From NCBI RefSeq assembly GCF_004358105.1, contig NZ_SMYL01000012.1, forward strand, positions 41,556 through 105,555: a stretch of DNA of 64,000 bases. Reading direction: 5' to 3'. Of the stretch, positions 1 to 8,233 are shown piece after piece. Every line of letters begins with the position of its first letter. Positions within the stretch are counted from its first letter, which is position 1. Made by a program: the position numbers and the translations under genes. Source of the stretch: Sapientia aquatica. GTDB taxonomy: Bacteria; Pseudomonadota; Gammaproteobacteria; Burkholderiales; Burkholderiaceae_D. A model generated the notes under the pieces. It ran no database searches and had not been told where the DNA came from. It saw nothing but the letters and a program-made list of their open reading frames with translations.

Positions 1-375
1 GTGTTCGCCTGAAATCAACTTCGGCAGGTATTTTGCTTTTTGTTCTGGCGTACCGTTGCGGTTGATTTGGTTGACGCACAAGTTGGAATGGGCGCCGTAG
101 GATAAGCCGACCGAAGCAGACGCGCGCGAGATTTCTTCCATCGCGATAATGTGCGCCAAGTAGCCCATATCAATGCCGCCGTCTTGCTCTTTTACGGTCA
201 CGCCTAGCACACCCAAATCACCCAGCTTTTTCCACAAGTCCATCGGGAACTGATCGGTTTTATCGATTTCGGCAGCACGCGGTGCGATTTCTTTGGCGGC
301 GAATTGGGCAATGGATTCACGCAGGGCGGCGATGTCTTCGCCGTGATCAAAAGTTAAACCGGGTAGATGTAACAT
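1..375 (-). CDS. liuA: isovaleryl-CoA dehydrogenase, N-terminal part (runs off window)
   Basis: This is the first 125 codons of an acyl-CoA dehydrogenase; the rest lies beyond the left edge. The product would oxidise isovaleryl-CoA to 3-methylcrotonyl-CoA in leucine degradation, passing electrons to ETF. The visible part carries the helical N-terminal domain, with [13 protein letters not shown] near residue 43 and [15 protein letters not shown] near residue 85, which are typical of isovaleryl-CoA dehydrogenases rather than short-chain enzymes. The ATG is preceded by GAGGAA at a good distance. It lies downstream of liuR on the same strand, with a LiuR-type palindrome in the gap, so repression by LiuR is inferred. 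The substrate call is by remembered family resemblance. Confidence 0.88.
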   Translation of the reverse strand, partial: MLHLPGLTFDHGEDIAALRESIAQFAAKEIAPRAAEIDKTDQFPMDLWKKLGDLGVLGVTVKEQDGGIDMGYLAHIIAMEEISRASASVGLSYGAHSNLCVNQINRNGTPEQKAKYLPKLISGEH

Positions 376-510
376 GGGTTCCTCGTTTGCTTGGGGTTGG
401 TCGGTCTGGCGTTCTGAACTTGTGGTTCAGATTTTTTGGCGTTATTGGTTGGTCAACCTAGGTATCCACAAGGGATGCCTTTATATTTTTTGATCTGAAA
501 TCATAACCGC

Positions 511-536
511 AATTGACGTTAACGTAAACGTCAATT
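511..536. promoter_or_regulatory. LiuR operator upstream of liuA
   Basis: A 26-bp inverted repeat with perfect 10-bp arms (AATTGACGTT and AACGTCAATT) around AACGTA sits in the 165-bp gap between liuR and liuA. Its core ACGTTAACGT is itself palindromic. MerR-family LiuR proteins are known to bind sites of this kind upstream of branched-chain catabolic genes. A second copy is present at 1062-1076. Confidence 0.8.
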
Positions 537-540
537 CGAT

Positions 541-999
541 TTATTGTTTTTTACCTACTGGCTTCGGTTTTGCTTCGGCTTTCAACATGCGCTGGCATTC
601 TTTTTCGTGCGCGCTAATTTCGGTTAGTAGCACTTCGATATCTTCGCGCTGCTGCTCAAGTGCGGCGCGGTGTTGTGCCAGCACGGCGGCAAAGCGCTGC
701 AATTGGGCTTCGGTGTCTTTGGGCGAGGTGTACATATCGACCAAACTTTTTATGTCCGACAACGACAAACCCAAGCGTTTGCCGCGCAGGGTTAGCTTTA
801 AATGTGTTCGTTCGCGCGCGGTATAAACGCGATTTCGGCCTCCGGGACCTTCACGGTTGGGGCTTAACAGACCTTGATCTTCGTAAAAACGAATCGCGCG
901 CGGCGTAATGTCGAACTCACGAGATAGTTCGGTGATTGTGAAGGTCGTTGCGGATTTATTGGTTTTTTGGGCTGGCGACACGGTATTTTCTGCTATCAA
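541..999 (-). CDS. liuR: MerR-family regulator of leucine/isovalerate catabolism
   Basis: A 152-residue MerR-type DNA-binding protein. The winged helix occupies about residues 21-90 with the family core PRAIRFYEDQGLLSP, followed by LKLTLRGKRLGLSLSDIKSL and a coiled-coil dimerisation helix at about 95-145. It lacks the metal-binding cysteine pattern of MerR or CueR; this form matches LiuR, which senses branched-chain acyl-CoA intermediates. It lies directly upstream of liuA, and two matching palindromes flank the gene, suggesting control of liuA, itself and perhaps the divergent hydrolase. The start is uncertain: the open frame begins with TTG at 999, without a clear ribosome site; GTG seven codons in is possible. 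An ATG slightly upstream is out of frame. Confidence 0.88.
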   Translation of the reverse strand: MIAENTVSPAQKTNKSATTFTITELSREFDITPRAIRFYEDQGLLSPNREGPGGRNRVYTARERTHLKLTLRGKRLGLSLSDIKSLVDMYTSPKDTEAQLQRFAAVLAQHRAALEQQREDIEVLLTEISAHEKECQRMLKAEAKPKPVGKKQ

Positions 1000-1061
1000 G
1001 GTGGACGAAAGGTGAATGCATTAAGAAAGACAACGCAGCGTCTGCTACTTTTTAAGCGCAA

Positions 1062-1076
1062 TTGACGTTAACGTAA
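1062..1076. promoter_or_regulatory. second LiuR operator, liuR/hydrolase divergent region
   Basis: TTGACGTTAACGTAA repeats the core of the 511-536 palindrome. It lies between the divergently transcribed liuR (start near 999) and the hydrolase (start 1141), so it could autoregulate liuR and also control the hydrolase. Confidence 0.7.
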
Positions 1077-1140
1077 GGTATATTGTAGGTCAAATCTGCA
1101 CCGAATTTGTCATTCCCGAACCACATTTTTGAAAGCCGTC

Positions 1141-2184
1141 ATGAACTTATTGGAATCTCAACTCGACTATCCTTTTGCTGACACGATGCCCGCGGCAGGC
1201 GAAGTGCTGCAAGTTTGTGATGGTGTTTTTTGGCTAAGAATGGGATTGCCATTCGCCTTAAATCATATCAATTTATGGTTGCTGGACGATGGCGCTAGCT
1301 GGACGGTGATTGACTGCGGCATTGCGAGCGACCCAACCCGCGCCAACTGGGAACAGATTTTTGCGCAGCATTTGCAGGGCAAACCGATCTCGCGCGTAAT
1401 CGCCACGCATTGCCATCCTGACCACTTAGGCTTGGCCGATTGGATTTGCCAGCGTTGGCAAGCGCCGCTTTGGATGAGTGCGGGCGAATATAGTTTTGGG
1501 CGCATGATGCAAGCCGGATTGAGTGGGGTAGAAGGCTCCTCAACCGTACCGCATTTCCAACGTCATGGCGTCACTAGCCCGGATTTGATCGAGCAACTCA
1601 TGGGGCGGAAAAATTATTATCCAAGCTTGGTGCCCAGCATTCCGCCTGCGTTTATCCGCTTACAAGAACATCAGCTGGTTGCGATTGGAAAATACACTTG
1701 GCGTGTCATCACAGGCTTTGGCCATTCGCCAGAGCACGTGTCCTTATATTGCGAGCAAATTAACTGCTTAATTTCTGGCGACATGTTATTGCCACGCATT
1801 TCAACCAATGTATCGGTTTGGGCGATTGAACCTGAGGCCAATCCGGTGCAGCAGTTTTTGGATTCGTTAAATAACTATTTGCCACTGCCGGCGAATACCT
1901 TGGTGTTGCCTTCGCATGGAAAGCCGTTCAAGGGGATTCAAATTCGTGTTCAACAATTAATCGATCATCATCATGCGCGTTTAGCCGAGGTATTTGACGC
2001 TTGCGCCACGCCTAAAAGTGCTAACGATATTGTGCCTATCATGTTCACGCGCGCCTTGGACACGCATCAACTTACTTTTGCATTGGGCGAAGCGTTAGCG
2101 CATTTGCATTTATTGTGGTTTGCGGGGAAATTGCTTCGCCATGAAGATGCCGATGGAATTATCCGCTTTACGCAAAAAACTTAA
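1141..2184 (+). CDS. metallo-beta-lactamase-fold hydrolase
   Basis: A 347-residue MBL-fold hydrolase, probably binding two metal ions. Metal ligands are visible: THCHPDH with H90, H92, D94 and H95, GHSPEH with H195, SGDML with D214 and PSHGKPF with H259. The C-terminal 80 residues look like the helical extension seen in many thioesterase- or glyoxalase-like members. The open frame can extend to a TTG at 1129, but the ATG at 1141 is the more usual start. It is divergent from liuR, with a LiuR palindrome in the shared promoter region; a role in hydrolysing a CoA thioester or another intermediate of leucine breakdown is inference. The substrate cannot be read from sequence. Confidence 0.8.
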   Translation: MNLLESQLDYPFADTMPAAGEVLQVCDGVFWLRMGLPFALNHINLWLLDDGASWTVIDCGIASDPTRANWEQIFAQHLQGKPISRVIATHCHPDHLGLADWICQRWQAPLWMSAGEYSFGRMMQAGLSGVEGSSTVPHFQRHGVTSPDLIEQLMGRKNYYPSLVPSIPPAFIRLQEHQLVAIGKYTWRVITGFGHSPEHVSLYCEQINCLISGDMLLPRISTNVSVWAIEPEANPVQQFLDSLNNYLPLPANTLVLPSHGKPFKGIQIRVQQLIDHHHARLAEVFDACATPKSANDIVPIMFTRALDTHQLTFALGEALAHLHLLWFAGKLLRHEDADGIIRFTQKT

Positions 2185-2190
2185 TCAAAA

Positions 2191-2361
2191 ATGCGGGGCA
2201 GGACTGAAAACCATCTCGCCGTAGTCCAAGCACCGTCCAAATTCAAGGACAAAATTGCCCCCTAAGGCAAAATAAATATCTCTAATTCCGCTAAACACTG
2301 CCCTTCCGAGCGCCGATAACTACATAGGTAATTCGGCATTTGCATCGGAAGGGTGGGGATT
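2191..2361 (+). promoter_or_regulatory. structured leader with 3-way junction and Shine-Dalgarno hairpin
   Basis: The 170-base gap ahead of the short pilin-like gene is dense in pairing. GGGGCA (2195-2200) pairs with TGCCCC (2256-2261) and encloses two hairpins, GGACT/AGTCC (2201-2205/2223-2227) and GTCC/GGAC (2235-2238/2247-2250), a three-way junction. Downstream, CCCTTCCGA (2301-2309) pairs with TCGGAAGGG (2345-2353) around an inner GCCGA/TCGGC stem; the right arm contains or abuts the ribosome-binding site of the GTG at 2362. I do not recognise a known riboswitch class. Pairing was done by eye. Confidence 0.45.
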
Positions 2362-2661
2362 GTGATCACTAAGTCACGATTGTTTTTTTGTCTGTTGAGT
2401 TTAAGCACGGCGCTAGCTAATTCAAGCTACGCGACCGATGGCACGATCACATTTACAGGTCGCATCGTTGAGCCGACTTGTTCGATTCAACTCGATAATC
2501 CCAGCACTGCCAAACTCGCGCAATGCGCTGCCAAATCAGCAAAAGTAACCAGCCAAGTGGTCGCTCCGCAACCGCATATGTTGGTCTGGCGCGCCAATCA
2601 AACCCAGCAAAAAGACCTTCCCGTCAATCAATGGAAAGTCATTCAAATCACCTACCTCTAG
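2362..2661 (+). CDS. short pilin-like secreted protein
   Basis: A 99-residue protein with a signal peptide (hydrophobic stretch, cleavage likely near SYA-TDG) followed by DGTITFTGRIVEPTCSI, which closely resembles the mature N-terminus of the major pilin at 7430-7972. Two cysteines fit the pilin disulfide, but the protein stops well short of a normal pilin of about 180 residues and ends with a different, beta-rich tail. It may be a truncated subunit, a regulator or a pilus terminator; none can be proved. GTG at 2362 is chosen over the GTG at 2353 because GGAAGGGTGGGG precedes it. Its stop codon overlaps that of the adhesin gene on the other strand within a shared CTAG. Confidence 0.6.
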   Translation: MITKSRLFFCLLSLSTALANSSYATDGTITFTGRIVEPTCSIQLDNPSTAKLAQCAAKSAKVTSQVVAPQPHMLVWRANQTQQKDLPVNQWKVIQITYL

Positions 2662-3728
2662 TTGTACGCCATCGTAAACGTCGCTGACGTTTTAGCCGAT
2701 CCCGCAACCACCGTGCCCGTTCGAATAAAGTAAGCCGTAAAGGGGAAGGTGTAAGTTCCGTTAGCATTGTTCGCTTGCAGCAGAAATTGATTGGTGTTGC
2801 CAATCACGTTCGAGTCAGGGCCGAACTTTTGTACCGTGCCGTTATATTGAATTTGCACGCCCAATCCTGCGGCGGTTGAGGTTGCGCTCAGCGGCAAAAT
2901 ATTGGACGTGTTTCCTGCGCCCACACCAACGCCGCTGTTATCCGTTAAGGTCGCGTAAATCGAAGTCGAACTTCCATTGGGCCCTTGCTGACAAGTGACT
3001 TGAATTGAAAACGGAATCGGTGAAGAAGTCGACCCCACCGACGGAAAATGCGAAATCGGAAAAGCGCCCAAGGCCACTGCAATCGGCGACGACGAGGTCA
3101 CCGCGCAACTAGGCTGAGTAAAGTTGACGACCAGCGGCGTCTGCAAATTAATATTGAACAGCACAAAGTTGCCTTGCTGCGGCAAAACCAAACTACCAAC
3201 GTTTACGGGTAAGGTGCCACTGGCAGTGATTGGTCCAGTTTTTACAAGTTGCAATTGCACCGGTAACGATGCTTGAGCAGTAAATGTCGTAGCAGCGCCT
3301 TGGGTAATAGTGATTGGCCACAGCCCGGTGTTGCCGCTGGTGTTACTGAGTTGCATACCGATACCGGGAATATTGGTTGGGTAGGTGTTGCTGGTAGCAA
3401 CGCCCACGCCCTGATACACCAATTGAGTAAAGCTGGTCGTGCAAGTGACCGTGAATGTGCCAGAGTTACCGGTGAAGGTGCCGGTGTACAGCACCGAGCC
3501 AACCGCGACGTAAGGATTAATCATGATGCTAGGCGGAGAAGAAATTGTTTTCACCACCGTTGTTGGATTTAAGGTGCAACTGGCAAAACTTTTCCACGGC
3601 ATCAGTAACAGCACCAACATCAGCAAAGTCGTCGCCAACGCGGATAAGCGCGCGCTCGGGTTGTGCTGTGATGGCGTTCGATTCATGGATGAAATCATCT
3701 GTGTTTGGCATTCATGTAAGGTGCTCAT
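2658..3728 (-). CDS. fimbrial tip adhesin, two-domain
   Basis: A 356-residue secreted protein at the end of the chaperone-usher operon. A long N-terminal region with a hydrophobic segment (LMLVLLLMPWKSFA) precedes the first mature cysteine. Residues after it form a Thr/Ser/Asn-rich, beta-rich domain of about 160 residues, followed by a second domain starting near CAVTSSSPIAVALGAF that has the pilin pattern and ends in TFTMAYN, a donor-strand-type C-terminus. This layout, receptor domain plus pilin domain, is that of FimH-like tip adhesins; the ligand is unknown. ATG at 3728 overlaps the usher stop as ATGA, so translation is probably coupled. An upstream in-frame start at 3761 is less likely. 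Confidence 0.78.
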   Translation of the reverse strand: MSTLHECQTQMISSMNRTPSQHNPSARLSALATTLLMLVLLLMPWKSFASCTLNPTTVVKTISSPPSIMINPYVAVGSVLYTGTFTGNSGTFTVTCTTSFTQLVYQGVGVATSNTYPTNIPGIGMQLSNTSGNTGLWPITITQGAATTFTAQASLPVQLQLVKTGPITASGTLPVNVGSLVLPQQGNFVLFNINLQTPLVVNFTQPSCAVTSSSPIAVALGAFPISHFPSVGSTSSPIPFSIQVTCQQGPNGSSTSIYATLTDNSGVGVGAGNTSNILPLSATSTAAGLGVQIQYNGTVQKFGPDSNVIGNTNQFLLQANNANGTYTFPFTAYFIRTGTVVAGSAKTSATFTMAYN

Positions 3729-6550
3729 TTTGTGACCAATTCCTGTTGCGGCGTCGCGCACGTTAGCGTTAATTGCTGATACGGTTGATCCGTTTGCTTC
3801 TCCGTTTCAGGTGGAATGGTGTACGACGTGGTGCACTGTTGGTCGCTTTCGCTACCCCATTTAATCGTCAAACTTCCGTGTTCTGCCAAGGTGCGATTAA
3901 AGAAGCGGCCCCCTTGCGCCAACATGCCGATGTCTTTACCTTTTTCATCCAACACTGTTGCGCCTAGCGGCAAGGCTTGTCCATCGTTGCGCAGTATCGT
4001 CATCAGCACTGCACGGCCTATCGTGGTAGAGAATTTTAGTAATACGATGGCACCAGCGCGGGGCGCGATTTGTTTTGAGGTAGTTTCTAACTCAACGTTG
4101 ATCGAACTTCCTTTAGGATCAAGCACGACTTCATTCGTAATGTAGGGCGTCAAGAACGGCACGATCGCATAACCATTTGAGCCAACTTTATTTGAATACG
4201 AACTATTGACCGTTGCGCCCTCAGCACCCGGCGCATACACGATACCCACTGTCTCACCTAAGCTTGGCGACAACAACACGCCGCCTGAATGCACAATAAG
4301 CGCGCCGCTGGCATTGACCGATGTTTGGGTTGATTTGCCGGTGCTGTACGAGCCGCCAATTTGACCGAACTGCCCTGAATATTGCATTCCAGCGCCGACG
4401 TTGTTGGTGCTGGCATTAGAAAACTCACTGGCTCCGGCGTAGTTGTCGTAGAGGTTGTAGCTGGTGCGCGAGTTTTCACCGAGCGTTCCATTGAGCGCAA
4501 CTTGGGTTGAGGTTTGGTGGTCGCCGTAAGTAGTGGTCGTGTTCAAAGTCGGATGACGAATACTGCCTTGGTCGCCAATCGGGAAGTTCAATCCGACGGT
4601 CCATAAATTATGGTAAATCCCAAACGCGTCGATAGTGCGGCCGATCGACACACCTAGATTTCCCCAACTAAATCCATTGGTGTATCCCGCCTGATAATTG
4701 ACGGCGCTGGGCTGTCCGTCCCAATAGCGCTGTGCGGTTCCGCTGGCGTATAAGGTTCCCAATCCGTCCGCTAATGGTTGATTGAGTGAGAGCTGAAAGG
4801 TACTGCGCGGGACAAGGCGTTGCGATGTGCCTGCGGAATCGCTAGGTTGTGTATTGAGAATCGCCGCGTCGCTCAAGGTCATAAAGTCACTGGTCGAATA
4901 GCGATATGCCGCCATACTAAAATTAGTCTTTGTTTGCTCAACGATCTTGCTGTAACTCAAGCGCCAGCTGTGTCCTAAAATCGAATTGTCGCGCGGAAGT
5001 TGTTTAGTGAGCGAGCGCGTTAAGTCTAACGAAATGGCGCCATACGAGGTATTTAACGCTTCGCCAACTTGGAATGAATCGTAATACGACGAGGCGATAA
5101 TTCCAGCGTAAGCAGTAATACCTTTTAGGAAGCCGCGTTGATAAGTGAACTCACCAAACAAAGGCGCATCGTGCTGCACCACGTTCATCAATTTACCGAC
5201 CACCGCGCTGTAACGTGAAGCGTCGGGACGCAGCAATAACACGCCGGCGGAATAGGGCACGACGTACTGTTTTTGTCGGCCATCCGCTTCGCTAATTTGC
5301 ACCACAAAGTCACCGGCAAAACTGCTGTTGTACATATCCTCAATTTTGAATTCCCCCGGTGGCACGGTGGTTTCATAGACGATGTTTCCGCCTTGGCGAA
5401 TCGTAACTTTGGCGTTGGTTTCGGCCACGCCGCGAATCACCGGTGCGTATCCGCGTTGGGATTCTGGCAGCATGCGATCATCACTTGCTAACATCGCACC
5501 GCGAAACGCCACGCTGTTAAAAAGATCGCCATTGCTGTAAGCGTCACCCAAGGTTAATTGAGATTTGAGGCTGGTGACATCGTGCTGAGCATATGCGTTA
5601 ATTGTTTGCCAGCGCGAAGATTGCTGCACGCTGCCATCAACGCTGATTCCGTTGCTCGACGCCGCTTGGTTGGTACCCAACGTCGTGCCGATGTTGGTAA
5701 CACCGGTAAGTCCTGCAGCGGTGCCGATATTGGTTGTGGTGAGGCCAGAATTGGGATTGCTGCTAACGACAGAATTAGTGCTGTTGGATTGGCCGCCACT
5801 TTGGCTATTGTTGTAGCTGGTGTTGTAACGCAGACGCCAACCTTCTAAATTGATGCCTAAATTCATTCCGGCATAAACCTGCTCGGTTGAGCCTAGCAAC
5901 GAGTTGCGATAGGAGTTTACGTTGTAACTCAAAAAGCCCGCGTTAATGCCTTCTTCCCATTCCTCGGGCGACACATAGCCGCGTGAAATGCGGGTTAAAT
6001 ATAATTGCGGAATACTCACCACCAACTTCAAATCACCGGAATCAAAATCGACCGTGGCGGCGGGAATCTTAGCGACGACATCGACACACGCGTCATTTTT
6101 CAACTCAGCAAATTCCACCGCATCCGGCAGACTTTTAACGTTGACACCAAGCTGCTCTAACAGGCCCTTGGTCACGCAAGGTTGCGTGCGGTCGGTGCCG
6201 GGAATGGCTTTGACTTCGATATCGCGTCGACCTAACCATTGTTTGTTGATATAAACATCGACCCGGTAATTGCCGGGTTGTACCACGTTGCCTAAGGTGT
6301 AGCGCGTGACATCGATGTTGTCACTTGCACCGGACAACATCGCTGGATTAAATCCGCTGTACTCAAAGATAGGCGTGCGCGGGGCACCGTTGATATTCGC
6401 ACCAACATTGCCGCTGGCGTTGGCGGCAGGCTCGGCGGCGGCAGCGGCTAAATTGGCGGGCGTGGTGGCATGCGCTTTTCCCAACATGACAACAGACAGC
6501 GACAGCAGCGCAATCTGTTTAATCCAAGTGTTGGGGCGCGAACGGTTCAT
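3725..6550 (-). CDS. fimD: outer-membrane fimbrial usher
   Basis: A 941-residue usher, longer than the usual 820-880. A signal peptide (about 1-28) and an Ala-rich linker lead into the N-terminal chaperone-binding domain (YTLGNVVQPGNYRVDVYIN near 84-102), then the beta-barrel with plug domain and C-terminal domains. The usher assembles chaperone-bound subunits and secretes the pilus. A run of about 65 residues (roughly 246-312), almost entirely Ser, Asn, Gly, Thr and Val and with TNIGT twice, interrupts the early barrel between EGWRLRYNTSY and SSRWQTINAYA, and accounts for much of the extra length. It follows the chaperone gene by 30 bp and overlaps the adhesin by ATGA. Confidence 0.93.
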   Translation of the reverse strand: MNRSRPNTWIKQIALLSLSVVMLGKAHATTPANLAAAAAEPAANASGNVGANINGAPRTPIFEYSGFNPAMLSGASDNIDVTRYTLGNVVQPGNYRVDVYINKQWLGRRDIEVKAIPGTDRTQPCVTKGLLEQLGVNVKSLPDAVEFAELKNDACVDVVAKIPAATVDFDSGDLKLVVSIPQLYLTRISRGYVSPEEWEEGINAGFLSYNVNSYRNSLLGSTEQVYAGMNLGINLEGWRLRYNTSYNNSQSGGQSNSTNSVVSSNPNSGLTTTNIGTAAGLTGVTNIGTTLGTNQAASSNGISVDGSVQQSSRWQTINAYAQHDVTSLKSQLTLGDAYSNGDLFNSVAFRGAMLASDDRMLPESQRGYAPVIRGVAETNAKVTIRQGGNIVYETTVPPGEFKIEDMYNSSFAGDFVVQISEADGRQKQYVVPYSAGVLLLRPDASRYSAVVGKLMNVVQHDAPLFGEFTYQRGFLKGITAYAGIIASSYYDSFQVGEALNTSYGAISLDLTRSLTKQLPRDNSILGHSWRLSYSKIVEQTKTNFSMAAYRYSTSDFMTLSDAAILNTQPSDSAGTSQRLVPRSTFQLSLNQPLADGLGTLYASGTAQRYWDGQPSAVNYQAGYTNGFSWGNLGVSIGRTIDAFGIYHNLWTVGLNFPIGDQGSIRHPTLNTTTTYGDHQTSTQVALNGTLGENSRTSYNLYDNYAGASEFSNASTNNVGAGMQYSGQFGQIGGSYSTGKSTQTSVNASGALIVHSGGVLLSPSLGETVGIVYAPGAEGATVNSSYSNKVGSNGYAIVPFLTPYITNEVVLDPKGSSINVELETTSKQIAPRAGAIVLLKFSTTIGRAVLMTILRNDGQALPLGATVLDEKGKDIGMLAQGGRFFNRTLAEHGSLTIKWGSESDQQCTTSYTIPPETEKQTDQPYQQLTLTCATPQQELVTK

Positions 6551-6580
6551 GAATTTCTACTTCGCCAAACGATACATTTG

Positions 6581-7324
6581 CTAGGGCGTTAAGCTGTTAG
6601 TGTGCTTTACTGCCGAACCAAAATCATTGATGGTGACGTACTCCAATTGACTTGCTTGGGTGGGGATTTGCTTTAAGTCGCGCACCACAAATTCGGCGCT
6701 CGATTTGGGGGCAATCATGCTGGTAACTACTTCGTAGGTTTTGTCGCTAATTACGATTTTTGCGGAGTCCATCGATACGTTAAAAACGCTATCGTTTTTG
6801 CCTTGCAACACAACACCATCTGCATTTTGATGCAAAGTCCATTGCACTTTATCGGCAGCAGCAAAGGACGAACCGGGTAAGCCAGTTGGGCGATAGAACA
6901 ATTTCATGCGGCTGCGAATCGCAAGCTGCATATAGTTCGCGTCATCGGCACTTTTGGTCACCGGCATCGGCGGCACATCCAAAATATTGAGCCAAAATAC
7001 CGATTCGCGGTCCGTTGGCAACGGGTCTCGAGCGTAGATAATCCGCACTGTTTGACCTTTGTTGGGATCGACGCGGAAGATCGGTGGCGTCGCGAAGAAC
7101 GGCGATTTGCCAGTTTCTGGCGTGGACTTAGCGTCACCGGAATCCAACCACACTTGCACTAACGATGGCGTGGTCGAATCATTGTTGATACGCAGCGTGG
7201 CTTCTTTATCTTCAGCGTTATAAATAACGCGTGTTCCGTTAATGATTACGCCAGCATTGGCTGACAATCCTGCTAATGATGCTAGGCACCAAGTCAACAA
7301 TACGAGTGAGTGACGTAATTTCAT
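6581..7324 (-). CDS. fimC: periplasmic fimbrial chaperone
   Basis: A 247-residue PapD-type chaperone. After a signal peptide ending near SANA, the mature protein starts GVIINGTRVIYNAEDKEATL, with the conserved arginine of the first strand; the G1-F1 region reads YMQLAIRSRMKLFYRPTGLP with the family basic residue and KLFYRP signature. It would hold pilin subunits by donor-strand complementation and deliver them to the usher encoded next. ATG at 7324 is chosen; the open frame extends six codons to a TTG at 7342. A strong hairpin terminator separates it from the pilin gene, so its transcription should be lower than that of pilin. Confidence 0.92.
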   Translation of the reverse strand: MKLRHSLVLLTWCLASLAGLSANAGVIINGTRVIYNAEDKEATLRINNDSTTPSLVQVWLDSGDAKSTPETGKSPFFATPPIFRVDPNKGQTVRIIYARDPLPTDRESVFWLNILDVPPMPVTKSADDANYMQLAIRSRMKLFYRPTGLPGSSFAAADKVQWTLHQNADGVVLQGKNDSVFNVSMDSAKIVISDKTYEVVTSMIAPKSSAEFVVRDLKQIPTQASQLEYVTINDFGSAVKHTNSLTP

Positions 7325-7352
7325 ATTTTGTGTTTCTGACAAGCAACATTAT

Positions 7353-7376
7353 AAAAAAGAGGCCATCGAAATGGCC
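7353..7376 (-). terminator. intercistronic terminator after the major pilin gene
   Basis: Read on the minus strand, GGCCAT-TTCG-ATGGCC forms a 6-bp stem with a UUCG tetraloop, followed by TC and six T. It lies between the pilin stop and the chaperone start, so it should act as a partial terminator that keeps pilin mRNA in excess. Confidence 0.75.
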
Positions 7377-7383
7377 GCTGTTT

Positions 7384-7408
7384 GATGAGCAAACGCGGTT
7401 TGCTCATC
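7384..7408 (-). other. intercistronic 10-bp hairpin after pilin
   Basis: GATGAGCAAA and TTTGCTCATC pair perfectly around five bases, just downstream of the pilin stop and upstream of the terminator. It may protect the 3' end of the pilin mRNA; that role is inference. Confidence 0.6.
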
Positions 7409-7429
7409 CCTACTAATTGTCTTGCTGGA

Positions 7430-7972
7430 TTAGTTGTAGACCAAGGCGTATGTCACGTTAGTCGATACGGCACCAGAGCCCGCTGCGCCAGTGGCGTAGT
7501 ATTGAGCGTAGTAATTCAAAGTCAACGCGCCAGCTGCTGAAGTCGTGCCGCCTGAACCTGCGCCATTGTTCGCGCCAGTGGCGATGTTGATTGGGTTCAA
7601 CGCTGAGTTAAGAATTTGAACTTCTACGTTTGCTGCTGGACCAGTAGCGGCTAAGTTTTTCAACGCGCCAGTCGCTGAATCCAAGCTAGTGTTGTTCACT
7701 TCGAACAAAGCGTGTACTGCTGTTGATGCTGGGCAACCAGTCAACACTAATGGGAACAATGTTGGAGCAGCGATGTTACCGGCAGCAGCCAACGCGTTTT
7801 TATCTACTGGTGGCAACGCGACGGTAAAACTTGCGCCAGAACCGCCGATTACGCAAGAAGTTGCTACAACTGTGCCAGTAAATGTGATCGTACCGTCAGA
7901 AGCTTGTGCAGCATTCACACCGGTAACGCCAAGCGCCGCAACAAGAGCGCTGATAAGTAATTTAGCTTTCAT
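7430..7972 (-). CDS. fimA: major fimbrial pilin subunit
   Basis: A 180-residue type 1-like pilin. The signal peptide (about 1-25) ends near AAQA; mature sequence SDGTITFTGTVVATSC begins the donor strand region. C40 and C80 form the conserved pilin disulfide and the C-terminus VTYALVYN shows the alternating pattern with penultimate tyrosine used for chaperone recognition. It is Ala-, Gly- and Thr-rich as expected of a structural subunit. GGAG stands a few bases before the ATG. It is the first gene of the minus-strand operon pilin-chaperone-usher-adhesin. The long AT-rich region upstream (7973-8199) holds a TATAAT on the minus strand at 8090-8095 that could serve as its promoter. Confidence 0.9.
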   Translation of the reverse strand: MKAKLLISALVAALGVTGVNAAQASDGTITFTGTVVATSCVIGGSGASFTVALPPVDKNALAAAGNIAAPTLFPLVLTGCPASTAVHALFEVNNTSLDSATGALKNLAATGPAANVEVQILNSALNPINIATGANNGAGSGGTTSAAGALTLNYYAQYYATGAAGSGAVSTNVTYALVYN

Positions 7973-8089
7973 GAAAATCTCCAGGGACTAATTTGTGTAA
8001 TTGTTTAACGTTTAAAAAGTGAATAAAGCTGACAATCAACATTAAGTTAGCGGCGAAAATGAATGCTTTTAATCATGATTGTTGGGCGG

Positions 8090-8118
8090 ATTATAACTGT
8101 ACAAAGTTTCTTAAAGAA
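8090..8118 (-). promoter_or_regulatory. possible fimbrial operon promoter
   Basis: On the minus strand TATAAT occupies 8090-8095; the hexamer 17 bp further upstream, TTCTTT, matches the -35 consensus poorly. The leader to the pilin ATG would be about 110 bases. An AAAGTTT/AAACTTT inverted repeat overlaps the -35 side and could bind a regulator. Confidence 0.35.
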
Positions 8119-8199
8119 AACTTTTTCCGGTTTTAATTGTGAAATATCGTGTAATTCGCACAAAAGAGACAGTTAACATTTGGCATTGTCGTTTTTATT

Positions 8200-8223
8200 A
8201 GTTAGTTGACGTTTCAACTAACT
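8200..8223. other. 9-bp hairpin after priA
   Basis: AGTTAGTTG and CAACTAACT pair perfectly around six bases just past the priA stop on the minus strand. No good T-run follows on that strand, so it may be a weak or Rho-assisted end. Confidence 0.4.
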
Positions 8224-8233
8224 TCTAGCGGGC

